Source of the DNA: Paramacrobiotus metropolitanus
Taxonomy: Eukaryota > Tardigrada > Eutardigrada > Parachela > Macrobiotidae
Reading direction: 5' to 3'
Length of the DNA: 64,000 nucleotides
Assembly: GCF_019649055.1 (NCBI RefSeq)
Contig: NW_026570234.1
Location: forward strand, 1,240,001 to 1,304,000
The notes below the pieces were generated by a model. The model ran no database searches. It saw nothing but the letters and a program-made list of their open reading frames with translations, and was not told where the DNA came from. Positions 12,503 to 24,300 of this stretch are shown in pieces; within the stretch, counting starts at the first letter, position 1; every line of letters starts with the position of its first letter. The position numbers were made by a program, and so were the translations under genes.

Positions 12503-15322
12503 CTTTGATAATTGTTAGCCGTGCCGGTAAATGTTCGTATAAATAAATAAATTCAGTATATTCACTGTAATCCAGTATTAACTTCCAGCAACAACTGTGT
12601 ATATTCAATAACGTACAAATTACCAGCGCAAATTATCTGTTTAACGTACAACACACTGGAAGCTTTTATACTAAGTAGTTAAATAAGCCGTTAATTTTAT
12701 GGATGCACGTAGAATGGAACAGTGTCAGTGTGCTAACGCATACGTATTTAAGTGAGTTTTATAATTATGGTACGTTATGCTGCATTATGATTGACACCTG
12801 GTACTAGGTTTTGACGCAGATCGTCGATCGGAAGTAGGTATCTTAGAATGATGACTGCTGAGATCATTGTTGTCGTTTTTATGCCCATCTCATCATTCCG
12901 CTCCATTTTTAATTTAGTGCGGTATGAAATCTTTAATCTACCATGCTGGGACAGATGACAAGGACGGCATGTGCTAGACAACCGGGACTCGGAAGATAAG
13001 ATTTAATAGGTGATTCTTGTGGTACGCCACTACGCAGAAGAAGCGCTGATAAGCTATCCCGAGCGATGCATACCGCGATATGAAACGCATATTTTGTAAC
13101 AAAAGCTTGCTCCGTTGTTCACATGGTGTTGTTTGTTTGTCACGGTTAAGTACATTAAAAGCCCTGGTTTTCCTAAAATTTGCCGACATTAATGGGCATA
13201 CATTCAACTAAAAATTGCAATATTAGTGTGACAAATTGTGCCGGCCCGCTATCGCTTGCTTTTCCCGCTGATTGCCAGGGTCAATCATTGCCGTTATGTC
13301 TTACCTTTCTACTTACATGGCAGGATATATGTTTATCAAAACATTTTATGTAAGTATTCTCGATTGGCTTTCGTTGATGCAGATATTGGTGTACTATAGC
13401 AATCGCGGTCATTTTCCAGTATGATATCTGATATTTATACAAATTTGTAAAATCATTAGTATATCTATAAGTAGGCTAATAGAGAACAACTGTATATGGG
13501 CCTACTTTTTTGTGCAGCTGGTACACTTGAAGTGCATAACACAACTGAAGCACTGACTGCAAATCAAAGGATCCCCACAAGACCGGAAGAAAGTGCCCTC
13601 CGCAGGAAATGCATGGTTGATTACGGTAATCTTTGGGCGCTTTATCACTGCAGTTTTTGTTAAATTTCGTTTAGAGCGTTTACTTACTGTTTTGTTCGTG
13701 CATGTGTTACTTAATTTCAGATTTAATGCCCTTTTTAAGACTTTTTCCTTAGTCGACTTTAGAGCAAGATAAAATAAGCAAATTAGTAAACTAGCTATTT
13801 GTTACCCAAACTTGCTTCCGTATGCGTTCTGCATCCAGATTTTGCTTTGGCTCACATAATTGTCCAGTATTATGATAATGCATTTATTTTATGCATTATG
13901 GCAGCGTTTTCAATAATTACTCAGTCATAATATATGCAGTAAGCAATAAGAATCATAATACGAGGCTTTGTACGAGTTTCTGTAGAATAGACATTGAATT
14001 TGAGCGCGGTTTGCGCCGATACATCATACTACTGATTATCGAGGGAATCATGATTACGTTATCCCTGCGCATTAATTATTCATGGTTTAATAAAGCGGAA
14101 CTTGCTGCGAACGTTACTGTGTTATTTTGACACCTACGGCACACTCCAACGCAGGAGTTGTATAGCATCCTGCGGATCATCCCCGCTTGACGACTTGCTT
14201 GGCTAATTGTCGCTTGCTCCTTCGTTTAACCTCTAACTGCTCTGTAACATTTGCCACCTCATCAATGACTTACTGTATTTTCCAATATCGGCGAAAATTA
14301 AATAAATGTTTTTTGAACTGTCCAGCAGCTCGGCGACGAGGATTGCCACAGCGAAGTCGTATATAGAAGTTGCGGTATTACCGTTTTGGCTTATCATCTA
14401 CACTCCTTTATTCAGTTTATTGATTTCTACCGTTCTTCACACAATAAATTAGTAACGAGGTTTATTATTTTAAATAAACACCATCGCTCAGTATCTGGAG
14501 TTTATTTATTTGCAGTGCGTTTTGACACTGGCAGTTACTATTGCAATACAACAGTGCGGTTTATGATAAATGTTTACGAAACAAAATATAAACATGAATT
14601 ACGGTACTACCGAGAAGTATACAAATTAACTGAAAAACCATACTATTGCTGTGTGACAATTAAGTACTGCAATTTTTCATGCATTATAAAGCGTTTCAGT
14701 GATTACAAAGAAATATTTTTAAAAAGTAAGAGAATTACCAAAATTTACGTATAAACAAATATGTATGAAAATGTAATAGAAATTATAATTTGGTTAGAAA
14801 CTATATTTCGCTTCTACAGAAATCTATAAAAATACATATGCATAAGGTTCTTTGTATTCTTTGTATTTTTTGTACGGAATGCATGAAATTCTTTCTTTCT
14901 TTATTCAAACCGTCGGTGTGTATATAAAGTGCGCTCACAAGTTAAATAAATCAATTTTTAGCATAGCGCCATATACAGAGTACTGTGAAGCAGGTGGCGT
15001 TAAGTCGGTGATAGAAAAGATCGAATTATAGCGAAAAAATCGAATTCTTCTGCGCATTGACCAATTATGCAAACCAAACGGATCGGCTGGCTGCCGGCTA
15101 CAACTGTCCCATTCCGACATGGTTGACTGTATAAATATTTACAAAACATTCACACATCTCCGTACAGAATTTCCATCATTAAATAAATAACAAATCATCG
15201 GATAACAACAAGCAGTCCAAAAAATTCAGCGAAGCAACCAAACAACAAAGGAAACCCGGGGATCAGCGCTGTCAGACACTGTATACACATTTTCTTCCCT
15301 AACAGCGTTACATACATATTTA
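12503..15322. other. Non-coding AT-rich spacer
   Basis: Nothing recognised on either strand. Frames at 12775-13207 (-), 13891-14130 (+) and 14386-14754 (+) are AT-driven, with Tyr/Lys/Asn/Ile-rich translations and no family signature. The left part may hold the promoter of the small secreted gene and the right part the GPCR 3' UTR. Confidence 0.5.
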
Positions 15323-18300
15323 TCACAGTTCGGCATCATCTGGAGCGGATGGTTCAAAAACATAATGATAAGGCGAGCCGGTCTCTGGAGACACCGGTAT
15401 TGACACGGGGGGTGTTTGTGTAGCACAGCTCCTGGACAATCGCAGCAGCTGATCAGCCTGACTAGAGCCGACGCTGCCGGTAATACTGCTGGAGGCGCGC
15501 ATCAACCCCGCGCGACTGGGACTGTCCTCCATGGCCGCCCGCTGCAGCGCCTGCAGTGAGCCATACAGGGCGTCGCTGCCGCAGGAGGGATTTTTTAGCC
15601 GGGCCAACGTCAGCGACGCCAAGGGGAAGCTCTCCATTAAATCCACCGTGCCGGCATCTGACCTCTTCCGGCTCAGACGGAATCCCAGAAAGCTCCGGCT
15701 TTCACCCGGCGTACTGCGCAGTGTGTTGCTGTCCGAGCAGTGCAGATGTACCGGGGTCATAGCTAATACATCGCTACTGTCCGGCGTTCCGGTGGTGCTA
15801 GTCTCCGTGCGTTCCCGGCTGGAGAGGCAGCTGCGAAAGGGTTTAAAAAATCCCCAACAACGGGTCAGGCGGCGATTATTGGCGCCACTGCTACCGCTGC
15901 GGGATGCGGCGCCGTGTGATGAATTGGACATGTCACGGACACTGCGACGCTGATGCTCACGGCCGGAAAATATTTCACAGCATAGAATGCGTTTAAAAGC
16001 GCGGCGGAATTCGGGGGATGCGGCAGCATAGATGAAGGGATTCTATCGGGAGAAGAAAAAACCAAGATGATGGTGTGTGAATATGCGTATATGAGTTGCG
16101 CACGCAGCGTTTACTGGAGATTAAATAGCTCTGTTTAGCGACAAAGTCAGCCTGTGATTTATATCTACGGCTTAATGTTTAACGTTAACGCCGTGCCAAA
16201 GGGAAACAAAACTGCATTTTGGACAAAAACTCGCTAATCGATTGGTGTTGAGAAAAAGAGTCCCGGTTATGCTGTATATTGGCGATGAGTATTGTATGCC
16301 GGCAACGGTTAAGGCGCATTGCCGAAGAATAATCAAAAACTATCAAGGATATATGGAGTCATTCCGGATGCCGGCTTTTTGGACGCTCGGCGCTACTAGT
16401 GTTAGGCCGGGACTGTTGTTGTGAAGGGGTAGCGATTAACGCTTGATATGCCGTTGCGCTTCTTGACAGGAAAACTGTGATTAACGCGCTGAAAACCCCA
16501 ACTGAAAACTCGGCATTTCCGGACGACTGGGAGCGCTTTTCAATGGGGGCTTGATATTCATCAAAGATAACAACTTGTCCCTTCTCGACAAGGGGCCATC
16601 GTTATTTGTGCGCGGCGCGCGTATAAGAATGGATTACACGGATGCTGTGTTTGTATGCGTGTAATACAGTACCAACAGTACGAGAGTTACACACGCAACC
16701 ACAGCTGTTAGTTGTCAGTTGCCAATTTACCAGCATACAACGCTGAATGGATGCGTTGTCCATGTGATGAAGCGTCAAATAAATTACAGGTTATGTTGAA
16801 TGCTGGGAAATCAAAAAACGAAATCGACTTTTAACACTCCGGACAACTAAGCCGTACACTTGAAGTAATTTTACTTATATGTTTTACTAACTAAATCTTC
16901 ATTATTTATAATAATAGTCAGTAGGTGATACTTATCAATGGTAAGGGTCATCTCCTAATTATTATTATAAATAAACGGAAAAAACAACAAATTAAACGAA
17001 GTTAATATTTTTTACGCCTAGGTGAGCATATGTCTAGCCTCCTGTAGGTATATTAAACCCTAATCGGCGCAAAATTGCGCTTAATATTTAGCAGAAAAAG
17101 AGTACTATGGTATGCCGTAAATCAAATCATTTCAAGTAACGCGCAAAGGCATCGATGCATTAATGCTGTACAAATCAAAAAGTCAAAAGTAAAAGTGCGG
17201 CTAAAACATGACAGAGATCGATATTACAATAATTACTGAGAGGAATATAGCATATATTAATATATAAAATTCCGGCATTGCAAATAACGTAAGTATACAT
17301 GCCGCTGAACTTACTAAAGACCCGTACTTCTATATCCAGACAATATTATAGTTTCAGTAACTGGGAATTTACACATACCATCAAGCTGTTGCAATACCCG
17401 AGCCAAAAGAATATTCGCCATAGAGTCACCGGAACGTTGCAATTTTTGCAGAAAACGCCTGCAAACAAAACATTCCTGTCATACCGTATATACACCGCTT
17501 TATATCCACATCCGTTGGTTGGCTTTTTCCTGTCAGGGGATGAAAATTATATCTGTGTACTCCTATTCGATGCCGACGACACTTTCATGACTTTTTATAC
17601 GGCCGCGCTCACACAACGGGATAATGGTTACACGAAGCGCAGAAAACTTAATTACACCCATGTTAATGTTATCAGCAGGTTTAATGCTGTAAAGTGTCTT
17701 ATGACCAGAACAATCGGGCAACGCTCCCCAAATACATTTAAATAAGGGAGAGCGCGCCAGGGAGTGGGACAATACTCGATCATGTGGACGATGGTGCATA
17801 TGTATACACTATACAGTGCATGTGTATAAAGAAAACACAAATGCTACCCATGGACTGGATAATCTAATATGAACCAACATGTCCATGATTAAACTTCATT
17901 AGGCAAATTTGCTTGGCCATAATTCCTAGTTTCGTCGTTCAGTTTTCCTTATACAGTGTGCAATAATAAATTGTGTGCCGATCTCAACTACTTTATTGAT
18001 TAAACGACATTGGACATTCAATAAAATCGATTGCCGCCGATCTGTCTTCCGACATATGAAGACTTCACGATCACGATATCGTAATTAGTAGGTACTTAAA
18101 AGCAGACTTTCAAAACAAATACGCTCACTGCCAGTAAAAAAATATAGATATGCGTACTGTTCTTGTATGCTTATACTGCTATGGTTCCACGCATACGAGT
18201 ATAGTAGAATCCATAAATACAGGACACGAGTCACAGGACTCCTGTCACAGGAGTCTGTAGACAGGAATCGCAGTTGCATGCGCAATCATGCAGCGAATGC

Positions 18301-21300
18301 ATATGTAACTCGTAGTTATGTACCCAATACTACGATCTACCTGCAAGTATAGGATATGCGATTAACAACGCCGCGTTTTCTACCTATACGGCTATACTTA
18401 TGCCATTTGGTGTGCTGCTGAATTATTAAAGAATATCATTCATCGTATTGCAACAAACACATGCGAACGTATTGCAGTCATATACAGTATGTTGAGCAAA
18501 ACAGTTCATTCTGGATATAATATTTTGCGCTTAAAACAATTTATTTCTAAGATAAAGAACCAACATACAAAGCGGAAGCCAAGTGTGCACAAACTTTGGG
18601 ATTTTGCGCAACTTTATAATTTAGCGGAGAATGAGTACGCGCCTTTTTGGGGGAACTGCGCACTTAGGACCTTCTTAAACGCGCTTAACAGGACATGGTA
18701 TCTGCTTTTGTAAAACCCGCAATCCTGCGCATGCATCGATACAAATAGTACAAATTGTATACTCGTACATGCAGACTAGTAATCGGATCATGAAGAATAT
18801 AAATAACCAATGGTATTGCTGTTGCACATATTATAATTTGTATTTATAATAACGTACGCGCCAATTAAGGATATTTTCCTGACAGCGCGTAATATCTGCT
18901 TGGCCATGGTACGCTTTGATTTTGTGGCGCATAAAACGTTGGCCAAAGCCGGAAAAATACATCTTCATGATATATACAACGAGCCGGATGAATACATCCC
19001 CTAACAGAATATATCAGCCGGAAAAGTATAAAAATGCGATTTTTAAGCTAGTTAACCTGTAAGTGCACAGTTTACAGTAGTAATTTTGCTCAGGGTCTGC
19101 CAAGAAAACAAGGGTGATTCAATTTATTGACTAAGAAAGCATACATTTTTTAGCAGTGCATAACCGATTACCAGTACATATATGACACAAGGTAGCGCTT
19201 GGCATATTGGAGAAATCTATATTAATTTTTCAAAGTTGACAGGTGATTTAAGAGAATTACATTTTAACAACTGTTTTGTAAAGATTATTAAAACACATAA
19301 CAAACACGTTTAAGTACGTACGTACTTTACTGCTTATCTACTTATCTGCTTATCTATTTTATCTTACTGCTTATCTGCTTACATATCTATTTTTACGGAC
19401 TTTTAAATAAGTAATTCACTGACCTTTAATTTTACGTAAGTAATTTTGCATGTCGTAATATTGTACATGGAAAGCAAGTACCTATGTACAATTGTACGTT
19501 TCCACAATATTCTACGTGGTTACAAACTTACAATCATGACATATGTTAAGGATTCTGTACTAGGGAAGTGCACCGCTGGTGGCTTGCATTAAAAGGCTTA
19601 CGCAAAGCGGAAAACCAAGTCTATTAAACTGTTTGCTGAGTTTGTTTGAAAACTGTTTTGAAAATAGATTTTTACATTTGAAAATTATTTTTTCCTTTTT
19701 TATTTAATATTTTTGTGTGTGTTCTGACTCATTTTATTTAAATTTAAATTATCAATGTGTGACCGACAAAATTCCTATTTTCTTGAACATAGAGGACCTT
19801 CGTTTCGCTTTGGTCGATTACTGGGCAGTAAACACTTCTTCGAGCGCTCTTTAAGTTTCCTATACTTAAGACCTGGTGAAATTATCTTCTGACCACTGGT
19901 TAATAAAACAAACAAAAATTAAACCTACACAAAATATGGACATTTTTTAGACTAAGCTTGCCTTATCTTAGGTTTAATTATATTATGGTAATACATCGCG
20001 AAAAGTTAAAACTAGCTACGCAAACAGTAGAATCACTATTCAAGTATTATCCATGCGGTATAAATTTATGTACTGTATTCAAAACTGCCATGAAAGCTCT
20101 AAGCAAATAATTAAGGAGAAGATACGTGTTTAAGCGATTCTGTACTGCAATTGGTGCATGACACCGATTTCTTATAACTTAATCGGATCCATATCCAGCA
20201 TATCTTTATGTATTAGTTAAATCAACTGAACAATTAGACGTATAAAGCAAAAATTAAAGTAAACAAAAATTGAAGTGTTTTTTTATAATAAAAATTTGTT
20301 CTAGAACTCAGTTTTATGCTTGTATGTGATACATCACTGATACTTATTAGTTGTAAAGGTAATACCGCGCAAGTAAACTCGGAATTAAAAGCGCAAACAT
20401 ATACGTTAAAATTTCAGTATGGGTTTCAGCAAAATGCAGTTCCCACGCTTCTGGACACCGATTTTATCAATTTTTTTGAATAACTACTACAACTATGAGC
20501 ATGCGTACCTGTATCGCGCCAAAGGTACACATACGAGTACAACGTGGATACTCTAATTTCAAAGTGCCTTCTGCCACTGAACCTATCGGATATACAAATT
20601 ACAGCTATAGAGAGGCATTTTGCATGTATAACTTCTTAAAAATCAAAATCATCAAAAGCAAACTTAAACAAAGCTATAAGGTCGATCTGAAACTGGTCGT
20701 ATTTCCGTTTGCAGAGAACAAAGGTGTACTGTATCTGTACAGTGTGTCTTGCCCAATAGCGGCAGCGGTCCGGCATGATGGGTCGTGGGTGGACCCACGT
20801 ACGTATCCACACGTTTGCTCATTTTCTTGTTTCATGCTAAACTGTCACCATTGCACAACCTAGCATAAACAGCGCCAATATTTTTTTAAAGCAAGCACGT
20901 AATTAATACCATTACACGACAACTGTTTTTGCTATACATTATGTACGTATGCATAGCAAGGTGGCCTCGGAAGTAAACTTCGGAACCCTACATTGTTAGC
21001 TGCCGATCGTTATACATGTACGGTACTGTCCTGCACGCTCTGAATATAGATACGTACTACTCGTAGTACTATACACGTACTGCACAACATCATGTTTTTC
21101 TATTGTCTTACCACAAAAAAGTTTTGATGAAATTTTTTGTTGTGTTAAATGTTTTGATAGTTGCGCTTCCACATGCAGTCGGTACAGAATCTTGTTGCAG
21201 TAGCCCAAAAGATGCCGCTATACATTATCCGTAAATCAGTACTTTGAGGTTTGCGCTCTCTTGTAAATGACATTCATGCGGGTCCACTTCCTTATTTTTA

Positions 21301-24300
21301 TTCGACCTAACGAAGTAAAAGGAGTACAGCTGCTGCTCTGTTATCCATAGACTGTTTTGTTGAATGCTGAAATTTCTTGTTACTTTTGCTGGGTTTCTTT
21401 CATTTCCTCCTCATTGGACCAGAAATTTCCACAGATGTCCCATTAGTTCATGCATCATTTACGCTATTGCTAGAGAATTTGTAGGAATATATTTCGAAAA
21501 ATCAATCTTTGGAGGGATTTGAAATATTGTTAAAAGTTTAAAACCTTTCAAGACTGTGTTATCATTTAAGTACCTTTAGTGCGTGGATTAGGTACATGCA
21601 AATCATGAATTAAAATTGCAAATCATGAATTATTTTCAGGAAAAAAAACAAAACCGTGAGCTTATTGTTAGTAGCGTTAGTGCAATTAAGTGCAATACCG
21701 AATGAAAGGCTGTAATGCCATTTTTATCGTTTTACAGTTTGACAACGATCTAGCACAAAGAAGTAGAATAATAAATTAATAAAAGCTAGCAAGATATATG
21801 TAAATAATAACGTGGGGTCACCTAATTGTAGTGCGGTTTCACATACGTACAGTAGTTGCTAATCCTAAACTGTCAACTGTTACAGCTTTTAGATAGAGCA
21901 GTATTTAACACAGCGCAAATAATGAATATTTGTGGCTGAATCTTTCATGATGCATTCATTTATTTTGTTTAGGACCCAGTTTGTGTGTGTGCTAATGATG
22001 ACCGAAAAAAGTGAAGCTGGGCATTGTAACCAATGCAGAGGACTGTGCATTTGAGTGCAGTATTCAATACAGATTAGCAACTGCACAGATACAGCACAAC
22101 CGTGGCGAAGAACTGCCAATGCTGGCACTGCACAGCAGCTCACAGTTTTAAACTGCTATTTTATGTCCCCATGGACGCCGTAAATCTCCGGAGAAAAAGC
22201 CTTCCCAAATCAAATCTAACTTTTAAATTGTGGTATTCGTGTTAATATAGTCACTCATAATTGGGCTGACGCGCAGAGTTTAGCTCGGCGCGCGTATCAG
22301 AATGCATTACCCAACTCACTGCTCATCATCACTGCTATGACATCGATAGCAAAGTTTTCTGATCGGGTTACGACTGCAAAATGGCAAAGTGGCTGGCATT
22401 CGACAAATAAAAAGTACACCATTAGGTATTACTTAGCTGCATTTTGCATTGTTTGATGTACGGAAGTACAATTTTTTGTTGCATTAGCACTAAAACTAGC
22501 GCACTTAATAGTGGATTCCATTAAATTATGAAATGCCGGAATAATCTTTTCCTTATGCATGACTTGCGATGCGCATATAGCCTGGATGTGCTTAAGTCCT
22601 ATGTTCCATATTTCACTCTCGTCACACATATTCTCCTGATTTTGTCACCCTCTTAACGCATAAACAGATCTCAATGCTAAAAGGTGATAAAATGCGTACT
22701 ATTGTGTGCTGGAGCGTATTACCATCTGATTAATAATAAACACTGGACGGCTCATTGCACGTGCGTTTAGGTGTTGATAGCCGTAGTATGGGGTGACAAT
22801 AGTTTATGGATAATTGGCCCGTACGATCCATTAAGTTCTTTCATGCCGGCAACAGCGGGATTTATACGAGCACAAGCACTGGCTGGATTGAAAAATCAGT
22901 TTCGCTTTTTTACCACATATGACGTCGTAGTCTATAACAGTTTAATCCGATTTGACTATAATTGATACTGCAACATAAAATAGCCCATAAAAAGACATTA
23001 CGCTCAAATCGGCAATAGGGCTTGGCATTGCAGTGTGACCCTTAACAGCTTCCGGTAAACATTACACCGTAGTGAAACTGCTTCCGAATATTCGAGAATA
23101 GCCAGCTGATACACCGTACGAGAGGCAATCGTAATAATTTGCTCCTTTGAATGTTTATTTGTACACACTCTGAAACCAGTCCGGCAGAAAGGTCGGGAAA
23201 GAAACACAACCAAACCGCAATATTATCATTTTTTGTTCGTGTACTGAATAATGTTGAACTTTAATTGCGGGTGGAAGTTTAATGACTATTTGTGAGTTTA
23301 GTGCTACCAGTCGATACCACGTGCGACGGTATTTTCCTTAAATGCGCACTTATTATTTTGAGGGTGATTGTATAATGGACAGACGGAAATAATAAACGGA
23401 AACTCACGTGATATCCTCTAAGCATCGTTTAACACAGGGTCTGCATTATGTCTGCAGACTACATGCATACGCGTCGTGACCACGATGTGCAACCACTCCT
23501 TAATGAAGTGGTTGCCTGTTATGGGAAGATAATTAAATGTTATTAAAGTGTTGTTGAGATTAAATGGCAATGTCAAACCTTCTCGATTTGGATCCCATCC
23601 TACTGGCATTCAAAACACTAGTTCCCGTAATCAATTATGTGTACATGGTTGTGTGTACAACAAGCACCCCGACTGAGCCAAAAATCTGTCAAAATCTCGT
23701 GAGTGAGCACAGAAAATTGATTCTCTCTCTCTCTCCCGGCCTCACTTTAACAGCAGCATCCCGCTACGGCTGCCAATGCCGGCAATTCTACGCCGTATAT
23801 AAAGTGTCTATCCTCTCTCTTTTGCGTTGAAGGGAAAATTCATTTCGCTCTACGCATAGCGTGCCACTGCTGCAGCGGAATGCCAACTGGATTGCCATGG
23901 GAAGAGGTCGGGTCAGTGCAGTGTCTTTAGGCACTTCCGGCGTTCTTTGAACATCTTTGCCGGCCAGCTTAGTTGTCTCTGGCGCTATTTTCAGTCGGAT
24001 CAAGGAGTGTGTAGAAAACACAGATCCGTGTAACTCTAACACTTTGATTGTGTACTAATGCATGTTGCACAGTAATCTCCGAACAGCGTGTAAGCCCTAT
24101 TAATTACTCATAGGCAAATAATGTAAGCTCACAAATTTGCCGGGCTTAGGCTGTGCCCGCGAGTCCATCTTCCTAACCCACTTTGATGACGTATCGCCAG
24201 TTTCCAGTAAACCTCATATCTCTTAATAAACTGCATTTTTTCGATCCGACACACCTTCAAGTTAAAATCAATCGCCAGCTATAAATAGCTAAAAGTAAAT

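Noticed and set aside
14386-14754. 122-codon AT-rich frame
   Set aside because: Composition is driven by AT content (Tyr, Lys, Ile); no domain, signal peptide or splice partner.
15531-15953. 140-codon plus-strand frame
   Set aside because: Antisense shadow of the Ser-rich GPCR C-terminal tail.
17299-17745. 148-codon plus-strand frame
   Set aside because: It lies opposite the 80-base TM7 exon of the GPCR and has no family resemblance.
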